DNA of 64,000 bases from Poa pratensis (Eukaryota > Streptophyta > Magnoliopsida > Poales > Poaceae). The stretch covers positions 25,383,369 through 25,447,368 of the forward strand of contig CAMZMU010000055.1 in NCBI GenBank assembly GCA_947311845.1, given 5' to 3'. Made by a program: the position numbers and the translations under genes. Shown in pieces: positions 22,425 to 32,765 of this stretch (the stretch's first letter is position 1; each line of letters begins with the position of its first letter). The notes under the pieces were generated by a model. It made no database searches, had not been told where the DNA came from, and saw nothing but the letters and a program-made list of their open reading frames with translations.

Positions 22425-24990
22425 ATGTACCGGGTCAAGAGCGAGAGCGACTGCGAGATGATGCACCAGGACCAGATGGATTCGCCGCTGGCCGACGACG
22501 GCGGCGGCAGCAGCGGGGGGTCGCCTCACAGGGGCGGCGGGCCCCCTCTGAAGAAGGGCCCCTGGACGTCCGCCGAGGACGCCATCCTGGTGGACTACGT
22601 CAAGAAGCACGGCGAGGGGAACTGGAACGCGGTGCAGAAGAACACCGGCCTGTTCCGCTGCGGCAAGAGCTGCCGCCTCCGGTGGGCGAACCACCTCAGG
22701 CCCAACCTCAAGAAGGGGGCCTTCACACCCGAGGAGGAGAGGCTCATCATCCAGCTCCACTCCAAGATGGGCAACAAGTGGGCTAGGATGGCCGCTCATG
22801 TAAGTGCGATGCGACGGTGATTCACTGCTTGACATGTACTACTAGTAGCATGCTGTTGGTGCTGTTCTTGAGTCTTGCGTGATTGTTCACGTCATGGTCA
22901 CATGGGGTAGCGTTTTCTTATTTGACGATTGTTCTTTGTGAAGAATAACATAATTAATAGTAGGTTTTTTTAATCTGGTGAAGTGTCTAGTTTCAGGTAT
23001 ATATTTGAGCGGTATTAATCTTAATTTGTTGCCCCTCGTCCGACTTACTTACTGTTGTTTCTCTGAAACAAAGATTATTTTCTAGTGAAATTCAGAAAGT
23101 TACTAGTGTTTGGTTTTAAATTGGTAGACACTATGTTTCATCTCAGCTTTTGTTGTTACGGAAAGCAAGTTGGCCTAAGATCTAAAAGTTGAAAATTGAC
23201 AGCTATATATGTATTGCTTTAAATAGGTAGTCCATTTTTGACTTTGACTGCGTTCAAGGGGGTAGTCTGCCCAATTGTGTATAGACTGACATCTATGTTC
23301 TCGAATGAAAATTGACTATTTTCTATAGTTGGAATCTTGTTCAGTGTGGCTACGTAGTGTTGTTTTTCTTAGTCATCTCACGCCTAATAATCTTGTATAT
23401 CCAATTACTTTTCTATTATCATTATTAATTTATTATGTACTTCGATTTGAACAGAAACCATACAATTGATCCAGGTGTCATTCACACCGACTTATGTTGT
23501 TATATATATAATTTAAATTAATGTTGTCATATATGTTACCTTATGCTGTGTACATGAGTGTCAAATTTCTCTTTTTTTATATATTGTTGCCATTATTATT
23601 GACTTTGAGAACTTTTCTCAGTTGCCAGGGCGTACTGATAATGAAATAAAGAATTACTGGAATACTCGAATAAAGAGATGCCAGCGAGCTGGCTTGCCAA
23701 TCTATCCTGCTAGTGTGATCAATCAGTCTGCAACTGAAGATCAGCAGGGCTCCAGTGATTTCAACTGCGGCGATAATCTTTCCAACGACCTTCTAAATGG
23801 AAATCGGCTTTATCTACCAGATTTCACCTGTGACAATTTCGTTGCTAATTCAGAGGCTTTATCCTATCCACCACAGCTTTCAGCTGTTTCAATAAGCAAT
23901 TTGCTTGGCCAGAGCTTTGCATCAAAAACTTGTGGTTTCATGGATCAGGTAAACCAAGCAGGGATGCTGAAACAGTGTGACAGTTTGCTCCCTGGATTGA
24001 GCGATACCATCAATGGTGCGCTCTCCTCGGTCGATCAGTTCTCAAATGACTCTGAGAAGCTGAAGCAGGCTCTGGGTTTTGATTATCTCCATGAATCCAA
24101 CTCTAGCAGCAAGATTATTGCGCCCTTTGGGGTGCTCTTACTGGCAGCCATGCCTACTTAAATGGCACCTTCTCTGCTTCTAGGTCCACAAATGGTCCTT
24201 TGAAGATGGAGCTCCCTTCACTCCAAGATACCGAATCCGATCCAAATAGCTGGCTCAAGTATACCCTGGCTCCTGCGATGCAGCCTACGGAGTTAGTTGA
24301 TCCCTACCTTCATTCTCCAGCAGCAACTCCGTCAGTGAAATCCGAGTGCGCGTCACCGAGGAACAGTGGTCTTTTGGAAGAGCTGCTACATGAAGCTCAG
24401 GCGCTAAGGTCTGGGAAGAACCAGCAGCCGTCTGTGAGAAGTTCAAGTTCCTCTGTCAGTACACCGTGTGATACTACGGTAGTTAGCCCTGAGTTTGATC
24501 TCTGTCAGGAATATTGGGAAGAACATCCCGGTACTATGCTGCATGAGTATGCTCCTTTCAGTGGTAATTCTCTCACTGAATCGACCGCCCCTGTGAGCGC
24601 CACGTCGCCTGATGTTTTTCAGCTCTCGAAAATTTCCCCTGGTACGCATAATATTCAACCTCCTCATCCTTTCTTCAGAGTGACTTTTTCCTCAGTTATT
24701 TATATCTGTTTTTATTGGCAGCGCAAAGCCCTTCGCTGGGATCCGGAGAGCAGCCGATGGAGCCAGCATATGAGCCTGGGGCTGCTGCTGGGGGCGCTTC
24801 ACCTCACCATGAAAACTTGAGGCCGGACGCATTCTTCTCCGGGAATACAGCTGATTCGTCCCTCTTCAACAATGCCATAGCAATGCTTCTCGGCAACGAC
24901 ACGAACACGGAGTGCAAGCCTGTTCTCTTAGAGCCTTCCTCGTGGAGCAACATGCCGCACGCTTGTCAGATGTCGGAAGAATTCAAATGA
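22425..24990 (+). CDS. GAMYB: GAMYB, gibberellin-response R2R3-MYB transcription factor, with one frameshift
   Basis: Nuclear activator of gibberellin-induced genes in aleurone (alpha-amylase) and in anthers. Coding exons are 22425-22799, 23622-24641 and 24722-24990. R2 (about residues 43-92, [16 protein letters not shown]) and R3 ([14 protein letters not shown] ... [15 protein letters not shown]) are complete; the intron at 22800 falls after MAAH inside R3, as in other plant MYBs. The C-terminal half matches barley GAMYB closely. One base is missing near 24128: KIIAPFG is followed by a shifted frame that stops at 24161, while the correct frame ([10 protein letters not shown]) resumes downstream to the end. 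Adding one base gives about 554 residues, close to the barley protein as I recall it. The last exon also has a shortened stretch before SSWSNMPH. As written the product would be truncated after R2R3; an assembly error or a real null allele are both possible. Confidence 0.9.
22800..23621 (+). other. GAMYB intron inside the R3 repeat
   Basis: Donor GTAAGT at 22800 and acceptor CTCAG ending at 23621, between MAAH and LPGRTDN. The sequence is AT-rich with no MITE ends seen. Confidence 0.85.
24207..24227 (+). promoter_or_regulatory. miR159 target site in GAMYB mRNA
   Basis: The 21 bases at 24207-24227, beginning TGGAGCTCCCTTCA and encoding MELPSLQ with flanks, are the conserved miR159 complementary site of GAMYB-like genes. 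It lies downstream of the frameshift at about 24128, so in a frameshifted transcript it would no longer be read in the GAMYB frame. Confidence 0.87.
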
Positions 24991-25610
24991 ATTCCTCGCC
25001 GATCGATTGGTGTTGGCTGTGGAAGGGGATTCTTGGTATCGCTCATCCTGATTGTTTTGAGGATAATTTCAGGGAAAGCCTCATTGATTGCAACGCGCCG
25101 CATAGCCGCCACCGCCGCCGCCGACGATGATGGTGTATGCAGCTGCTACCAGACGTATGCGCTCTTCATGCAACTAGCCCCTTTTCCCCAATAAAGTTCA
25201 TGGAGATATAAGCCGGTTATCTATTTTTTATTGCTGTTTCTTCGTACTAGAGAACCCCTTTTTTTGTCGTCTCTATGGCCTCAGAACTCGTTGAGCTGTT
25301 TTATCTGAACAAATGTAAGACCAGTTACCGCTTTTCTGGTGTACTACCGTCTTTGTTGAGACATTAATGGCACCCCAATTGTCAATTGGATAACATTTTG
25401 TGCGGCAAGAAGTTGCTTCTGTTGTTCATCAGCTTGGCATATTATAACTTGACGATTCCTCAAGTATTCGGGGTGACTTGATTATTCTTTGCAGCCAATT
25501 CAACTCACATCTTCTTCATGTAAAAAAAAAAAAACTCTCATCTACCGGTATTTGGGGATCTTCCTCCAGCCATTGGCCTCGCTTAGAGAGCACTAACGGC
25601 ATGCATCGGG
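24991..25610 (+). other. GAMYB 3' UTR and downstream region
   Basis: Contains AATAAA at 25190-25195, about 200 bases after the stop, and a T-rich tail region. No separate gene is seen before the Harbinger element at 25614. Confidence 0.55.
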
Positions 25611-25613
25611 TAA

Positions 25614-26674
25614 GAGCATCTCTAGCACAAACCTTAAACCGCGGAACCTTAAAACAGATATAAGGTTCACGAAACTCGCGTTTTTTGGCTCAAAACGAGT
25701 CGCGACAGAGCAGAAACCTTAAAACAGAATATTCCCGAATATTCCTGTATTTTTTTCTTCTACTTTTTCCCCATCTTCTTTCTCCCGTTCGTGCTTGTTC
25801 CTACTAGTACAGGCACATGGATGGATCGATCGATTCTAGTAGCTAGCTCGTACTATCATAACATGGATGGATCGATGGAGCGGCTGGTCACGCGCCGCCC
25901 ACACGCCCGCATCGAGCCACCGAGGGCCTGCAGGCAGGGAGCTTGGTCGCCCACGAACTCGCGACCGGCGGCATCCCAAGCTCGCTCGCCGCGCCTCCGC
26001 GACGCCCGGGAAGAGCGAGTCCTCCTGTAGCACATCCGCGTCCAGCGAGGTAGAGCGGAGGCCAATCGGCGACCAGAGCCCCTCCTCGTGGCGGCCGCCG
26101 CCGCGTTGAGCACCCCGTGCCGGGCCGGCGTAGAGGCCCCCCGGTGCCGGCGACCAGCTCCTGCCCAGTGCTCCCCGCCGTTGCACAGCTCGCCGGGAAC
26201 CCCGCCGTCACGCACCGTCAGCTCTCTACTCCGGCAACGAGGCGTGAAGTTTCAGCAGTTCAGCTCGCGGGAATCGGCCATGGCGGTCACCGTCGATCTC
26301 CGCCCCGTTCATCAGAATCGGCCGGAAACGACGATAGGCCGGCGGCGTAGCTCCTGCCCAGCGGTTCCGGCGGCGATTCTGGCGAGTACGGCGGAGGTTT
26401 GCCGTATTCCGGCGAGTTGCACGGCGGAAGGTCACCGGCGGGTGCTGAAATGTCACTCCCACCAACGGCTTTCACCGTATACAAGGCCCCTTCGGTTCGG
26501 CGGCGAAAACTGAGAGTTCACGATTCTGCGGGCCGAATTCCCGGGCACCCTCAAAATCGTTTACGGGTCGGCGGCTTTTAAGGGTTCTGCTATTACCGTT
26601 TTTAAGGTTTCGAAACTGTGAATGACGGTTATTTTAAGATTCGGCGGCTTTTAAAGTTTCTGCTAGAGATGCTC
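25614..26674. mobile_element. Harbinger-type element 1, non-autonomous
   Basis: Inverted ends GAGCATCTCTAGCA-AAACCTTAAA / TTTAAAGTTTCTGCTAGAGATGCTC with TAA on both sides (25611-25613, 26675-26677). The GC-rich 1061-bp body has only chance frames and no transposase. The subterminal sequence CGGCGGCTTTTAA is repeated near the right end. Confidence 0.75.
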
Positions 26675-27387
26675 TAAGAGCACTGCTGCTTTACGGGTTT
26701 GAGTAAAGGGTCCATTTAGAGCAACTCACAGATACCGAACAAGGCCCCGTTTCGGAAAATAACTTTTTTTTCCGGGTCCGGGGCAAAATTTCCGCCCGAC
26801 CAGATGCGGGATAAACCCCCCTACCGGATTTTTTTTTTGGGAGCAGGATATTTCGACCCCGGTGCCGAACTGCTTCCGTTTTCGTGGTTTCTTTTCCCGT
26901 ATCCCGCAATCTTGGCGCCAACGCTCCCGCGCTGAACATTCAACTCGCCCGTCCTCTTCCTCCCCGCGCCTCCCGCCGCCGCCGCTTCTCGCCGCCTCGC
27001 CGCGTCGCCCTCTCCCGCCCCCGCTTCCACCGCACCGCGGGAAAGGGGTACCGGCCACCGACGACTCGATTCCGCCCAGTTCCGGGCCCGGGGGAGCCGT
27101 GCCCCATCCGCATGGAAGCGGCCGCCGCCGCCATGGATCCGGCGTCGAGGTCGCGCGCGAGCCCTGTTCCCACCGGGAGCGGCGTTTCCTGGCGGATCTG
27201 ACTGGCCCAGAGACACTCTCCTGCTTGCGCGGCTGTCCGGCCGTCGTTTTGCTCCGGGCGGGTCTCGTATCCGGCGTTCGGTGGTGAAGAAGGTGCGTTT
27301 TTATCTCTATTCATTGTTGACTCGGTATTTTTAGGTTTACAAATTAGTGGATTTTAATTTAATTTAGCAAAAACATCTATTTGCTAG

Positions 27388-28140
27388 ATGGATTGGAGTT
27401 CCTCATCATCGTCCTCCTCCGAGTCGGATGATTCCGAGATTGAGGACCTCCTTTTCGACGATGATATTGAGCACATGCTCATGGCTCATCTCGTGGAGCA
27501 ATACGAGAGCGGAGGCAAGAGGAAGAGGCGAGGCTCGACGGTCGGCCGGCTTTGCATTCCCCGCAACCGAGCGCTTGGAAGTGCGTTGCTCATGAAAGAC
27601 TACTTCGCCGAGGTACCAACCTATCTGGCTCACCTTTTCCGTAGGCGCTACCGTATGCGTAGACCATTATTTGTTCGCATTGTTGAAGCTTGCGAACAAA
27701 ATTGCCGATTCTTCATCCAACGAAGAAATGCCGCCGGTTTGCTTGGCTTCACTTCATACCAAAAGATGTCGGCGGCTATGAGAGTGATAGCATACGGTGT
27801 GCCCGCTGATTACACCGATGAGTATCTTCGCATTGGCGAAAATAGCACGATCAATTTGTTTGCTAAAACTGTGATCAAGGTTTTTGACAAAGAGTACCTC
27901 CGAAGTCCTAATGAAGAGGACACAAAAAGATCGATGGCGGCAAATGAAGCAAGGGGGTGGCCGGGCATGCTTGGTAGTGTGGATTGCCCAGTGGCTTGGC
28001 ATGGTGAGTACACCGGTCATCACCGTGATCCTACCGTAGTACTCGAAGCGGTTGCTTCGGAGGATCTTTGGATTTGGCATTACTTTTTTGGTTTGCCAGG
28101 ATGCGCTTAATGATATCAATGTTTTACAAAGATCACATCT
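27388..28140 (+). pseudogene. PIF/Harbinger transposase (HARBI1/ALP1-like), broken
   Basis: The open frame runs 27388-28110 (240 residues): an acidic and Ser-rich N-terminus, then the helical region (YRMRRPLFVRIVEACE, KMSAAMRVIAYG) and the start of the DDE nuclease domain with ARGWPGMLGSVDC, where D is the first catalytic residue. Three defects are visible. About seven residues expected between SVDC and AWHGEYTG are missing. After FFGLPG the frame shifts, and LNDINVLQRSH continues in another frame at 28106-28140. Everything after that, including the second D and the E, is deleted. It cannot be an active nuclease. Confidence 0.85.
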
Positions 28141-28266
28141 ATTGTGTGATGTTAAAACATTTAATATATTGAATTTGTATTGATGTTTGATGAATATTAT
28201 GTTGTTTAAAATCATGAATTTGATAGCAAATATGCAAAAAAGCTTTTCCGGTACCGGTGCACTGTG

Positions 28267-28315
28267 CAGAACAGATGCGGTAAACTCGTACCACGAGTTT
28301 ACCGCATCTGTTCTG
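28267..28315. repeat. Perfect 23-bp inverted repeat with 3-base loop
   Basis: The arms 28267-28289 (CAGAACAGATGCGGTAAACT...) and 28293-28315 are exact reverse complements around a loop ACC. It is inside Harbinger element 2, about 90 bases from its right end. Confidence 0.9.
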
Positions 28316-28410
28316 CCGCGGGCCGCGCGGTACCGGAAAATGTTTTTCTGCTCAACCGGATAACTTTTATCCGGTATGGAATTATTCGGTATCTGCTAGA
28401 GTTGCTCTTA

Positions 28411-29551
28411 GACCGGGCCGATCCGTAATTAATGTGAACCTTAAAATGAGGCTTTACCCCTTTTATATAAAGTTTCGGGCGCTAATTTTATGGTTTTCCT
28501 TAGCCCAGAAAACGGTTGACTCGAGAAAAATTTCAGCTCCGACACCACAGCCGGCCTTGCCACCCACGTGTCGCGGTCCACTGTCGTTCACCGCCGGCCT
28601 AGCATCACGAGCGTTGCCGTCTCCGCATCCGCACACTGCCGGCCTAGCACCGCCGTCCTGCGCCTCCAGCCTAGCGTCCCAACCGTTGCCGCCTCTGCAT
28701 CTGCACGTCGTCGACGTGACGTCCCAAGCAGAGCAGTAGGGCGGGTTGTTGGGTTGGCGGCACGGGCAACGAGCAGGGTGGCGGGAGGGGCATCAGGTTG
28801 GCCGGCGGAGTGGCCGACGGGGCGAGCGACGAGCAGAGTCGGGTACCTCAAACGGTTTATACAGTACGCATTTGCGGTGGTTGTTCCGCCGGTGTCCACA
28901 CGGTACCGTAAAACAGTTTTTTTTTTTGCGAAAAGGACTGTGACATTAAAAGAAACACCGAACAGTACAAAACACCTCAACTAAAACGAAAAATACAACG
29001 AGATCCTTGAAATGCCATTCCTTTTCAACCTCCGAACCGTGTCCTCCCACAGCCGGTCTGACATTGTTGGTTGCGGACGGGAAGTCGCCGAACGGGTCAA
29101 GAAGATCACATCTGTCCTGAAGTCCAAGAAGAAGGATGAACCGCCGATGAAGCTCCATGATGAACCGAAGAACGCCACCGCCAGAAGAACTCCTCGAGAA
29201 CCACGCCACTCCCACAAGCTTCTCGACGCCGCCGCCGAGATGTGGCTGAATCCGGGAGACTTTATTAGAAAAGGCGCCACTACCACCACCTGAACGCCGC
29301 CCCCACCAATGCTTAACCCTAAAACATGGGAAACGGACCCTTCCCGTCGACGGGGACCGAGATCCACCCTGCCTCCATGGCCCGAAGGCCGCTAAAGCGA
29401 GGCAGATCGGCGGCGACGCCGATGAGAGGCGGAGGAAACCTAATCGCGCTTGCGTCTCTGGCTGGGGACGACTGGAACGGTTCGCACCCTCGACTAAAGG
29501 CGTTATTCGAAGGATACCTCAAACGGTCTTTAAGCTAGACTAGAGATGCTC
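28411..29551. other. GC-rich transposon-derived stretch ending in an orphan Harbinger terminus
   Basis: The right edge TAGAGATGCTC (29541-29551) followed by TAA matches the terminal motif of the neighbouring Harbinger elements. A convincing left partner was not found; the best candidate starts after the TAA at 26675, with element 2 nested inside, but only about five terminal bases agree. A ~60-bp imperfect tandem repeat (GCCGGCCTAGCA) occurs at 28590-28690. No domain is recognised in the frames here. Confidence 0.35.
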
Positions 29552-29554
29552 TAA

Positions 29555-30599
29555 GAAAAACAGAGAGGAGGGAGGGAGGCACACTGTTTATAATCGGATG
29601 GTCCCAAACGTTGTGCCGTGGATGCGGCAACCCTGATCGAACGGGCAATGTGCAACGCGTGACTCGTTTCCATGAGACGGCCGCTACCACGGCCCGTGCC
29701 CGCGTTAGCGACGCACACGGCGACGGAGCACAGTTGTGCGCAGGTACAAGCTCCTCAGAGTGTGCATGTTGGTAGCACTACAGCACTACTAGGACGATGT
29801 CAGGGAATACTATACGCTGCTGCAGTTCTGAAACTTAATGTTGGTTCAGTCTGTCAGTCAATGCGCTCACGTGCCTTGTCTCTCCCCTCGGAACATCTCG
29901 ACGCTACTACTACGGGATACTCGGTGTAGCATGCTTCTGATTTCTTCGATCCTTCGTCTCGATCACTCCCTGGTGAAATCTCGACGGTTTCAACACGACG
30001 AATCGATCGGGTGCGTTGGATCCTCCTCAACTGAATGCACCACCACGACGTGTTGCTGCGTAGCGTCGCGTGTCTCAGAGAACTCAAGCCGCTCCTCGCT
30101 GCTAGCCGAGTATTCCGGTTGTATCCTACTAATTTTATGTTGTCTGTATGCGTTTTAAATATGTATTCTTACTATTACTATGAATAGAAGTAATGTATGC
30201 TTTTGGGCGTACACCCGTTAGAAAAACACGATCAGTTTTCCTTACCTGTAAAAGAAAAACATGACCAGTTTTCCTCGAGGCTACAAGCAAGAACATTCCA
30301 TATTCAAAACAAGACCGATAATTTTACATGGATTTTGGTTGCCGTGCGTATGGTGCAGCCTAGGAAGAACATAAAGCCGAATAGTGAACCGGTTAATCTG
30401 ACAGATGAGAATCCACACCCTATTCTCATAGAGATGGTTGTTTTAATCTGCTAAGATTCCAGCATGAAAGAGCAGAGGCAAGTTCGATAATTATTGGACT
30501 TTCGTATTCAATGTTGTGAGATCATGTCCCTATCTTTTTAACCGCATGGTCGTTGAGACAATTCAAGTTTGACCTTGGTTGACTACATTGTGATGATTT
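29555..30599. other. Intergenic, nothing firmly recognised
   Basis: Mixed-composition sequence without a supported gene. The 3' part may already belong to the LINE remnant that becomes recognisable near 30610. Confidence 0.35.
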
Positions 30600-31180
30600 T
30601 TATGACATGGTGAAGAAAAGAGTGGGAAAAACCTGTAGCCGGACAAACCCAATCCAACGGTGGAATAAGAAAATACGCGCAACACTTAAATATCTTGGAG
30701 AGTGGGCACACCATACAACCATTATTCTTAAAAAGGAGAAAAAATGACTTTCAACTATTATTGACGAGTTCGAAGATTACCAGAAGTACACCCTTTGTCT
30801 TTGCAAGAAGGAGATTCAGACATTAGATACTTCCATAATGTGGCAAATGACCCTCTTCGCCAAGATGAATGCACGATCGGAGGGGCGTGAGCATCTAAAA
30901 AACTATATCACAAAATATTATAAAGCTCTGTTTGGGGAAAACGATGAAGATAACTTCTGTCTAGACGAGCACTGCACATATGATATCACTCAAGTTTTAG
31001 ACGAGGAAAATGTCTTTCATAGTGCTCCATTCGCGAAGGAAGAAGTAAAAAAAAATGCTATATTCAAAATTGAACATAACAAGGCTCCGAATCCGAATCG
31101 TTTCTCTGCTGAGTTCTATCAAAACTTTTGGAACATCATCATATTGGACCTCCTAATTTTTTTTCTTATATCTCCATGTT
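30600..31180 (+). pseudogene. L1-type LINE fragment (linker and start of reverse transcriptase)
   Basis: The stretch 30838-31150 encodes HLKNYITKYYKALFGE and, further on, EHNKAPNPNRFSAEFYQNFW, a diverged form of the NKAPGPDGFPAEFYQ motif at the start of plant LINE reverse transcriptases. Upstream pieces in the same sense (ATLKYLGEWAHH near 30680) fit the endonuclease-RT linker but contain a stop. The fragment ends shortly after the motif, so the catalytic RT core is absent. Confidence 0.75.
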
Positions 31181-31589
31181 GGGCAACCAGACTTGTTTCG
31201 ACTAAATTTTGGTGAGATAATTTTGTTTTGTACGCGCGTGCGTGTGAGATTTTCTCCTCTTCTTTTGTACGCGTGCGTGGGTGTCAGCGTGTGTGACAGA
31301 CTGACAGTGTCGGAGAGGCGATTACGCAGGAAAACATGTAAACAAGTAACCATGAGTCCATGACCACCGTCTTTGACGACGCTGGTCGTAGGCCGGTGCC
31401 GTTGGTCCGACACGAGAGCCTGCCACTGCCAGGCTGCAAAAGCACAGAGAGGAAAAATTCCTCGCCGCCGTCGCCCACCCTCGCCCGCTGCCTACCGGGC
31501 CCCATCTCCGTGGCGCCCACCCGCCAGTCGCACGTAGCGGCACAGCTGTACCGACGGAGAGACAGAAAGGCCGGGCCCGCCCACTCCGC

Positions 31590-32765
31590 TTCCGCTTTCT
31601 CTGCCACTGCCGCCCTCCTTTTCTCCTTTTCCTTTCTTCTCTTTTTCCATTCTCGTCTCCGCGCGATCGCCATCGCCATCGCCGCCCACCACCACTACCG
31701 CCACCAAATCCCCTTCCTTCCACCGCGGAGTCGCCGCCCAAAGCGGCAGTCCATGCTCCAAATACGGAGCTGCTCCAGCATCTATCTGTCTACTACCCCA
31801 CCGCAGCAGCACATTTCTTCTGCGCTGACGCCTCCGTGATTTTGACCCCATCCCCGCGATCGGTCGCTTCTCGCTCTCGGCTTCCTCCTTTCGACCAATC
31901 GCAGCAAAGGGGTTTCGGTTGTTCTGTTTCTTGGAGCTTTCCCCTCGTGCTGGCCGCCTGCGAGGCTTCCTCGGAGGTATGTTCTTTCTGACAGTGAACT
32001 GTCGGGATCGAGTCTGTTTTGTCGGATGGTTGCTCTCGATTCTCCGTGTACAGTACAGTTCCTTGATTTTGGTTCCCCGTCCGAGGATTTGATTCTTATT
32101 ATCACGCCCTGCACCTTGGGGAAGATCTGTTGGTTAGTTAGTTAGGCAGTAAAGGTGATGGGAGTTTTGCTTGTTCGTCCTATGGGCTACGGATTCACCT
32201 CCTCGAGTTGGGTTTAGCTTATGGACTTCGAATCTGATGAAGCTCTTGCGATGCTAGATAGTGCTATCCCATCAGCGATGACCGTCCTAGTGATTAGATT
32301 ATTGGTAGTTTGATTTGTTCGTGTTGTTGACATGTGCTTGCTAATTGCTGAATAAGAATTGCTTACTACCTTGACTTATGCTTGTGCTAGGGTACTCGTG
32401 ATCTAACTTGACTAGTCCTTGGATGAATCGGACGATCTCTTTGCGAGCTCGGTATTTGATACAATTGCACAAGTTCAGTAGATCAGAGGGTCTGTATTTG
32501 GTGCAATTGCTCAGATTGATAGTCTATGACTCTTAGCTCGGTTACCTTAAAAATAGGAACAAAACTGAACCTTGCTGGATTTGGGTCGGACTTACAGGGT
32601 GGATGAACATGGAGTTGTTAAATTAGCATAACTGAAAATTCTCGAAGTCATATATATGTACCAATAAATGCAAAAGACTGTTAAGTTTTATAATACCAAC
32701 CAACTGATCTCGTCTGTAATTTTCGTAATGCTAGGTTTGTGCTGGAGGCTGAGAGGTTACATGCC
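31590..32765 (+). other. 5' leader and leader intron of the membrane-anchored protein gene
   Basis: A pyrimidine-rich leader (about 31590-31976) ends at a splice donor (CGGAG/GTATGT, GT at 31977). A likely acceptor TGCTAG ends at 32734. The next exon begins about 30 bases before the main ATG at 32766. An out-of-frame ATG at 32761 opens a 17-codon upstream frame that overlaps the main start. Confidence 0.55.

Larger units (their letters stand above)
26719..28407 (+). mobile_element. Harbinger-type element 2 with a truncated transposase gene
   Basis: The left end GAGCAACTCACAGATACCGA and the right end TCGGTATCTGCTAGAGTTGCTC are inverted repeats, flanked by TTA on both sides (26716-26718, 28408-28410). 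The body has a GC-rich leader, an AT-rich start region at about 27315-27385, the transposase fragment, and a perfect hairpin near the right end. It encodes no Myb-like partner protein. Confidence 0.82.

Noticed and set aside
26678..29551. A larger Harbinger element enclosing element 2, from the TAA at 26675 to the TAA at 29552
   Set aside because: The right end fits the family terminus, but the left end agrees in only about five bases, so pairing is not supported.
32739..32765. Upstream GTG-led start for the membrane-anchored protein
   Set aside because: Plant nuclear genes start at ATG almost always; ATG at 32766 directly precedes the conserved N-terminal part.
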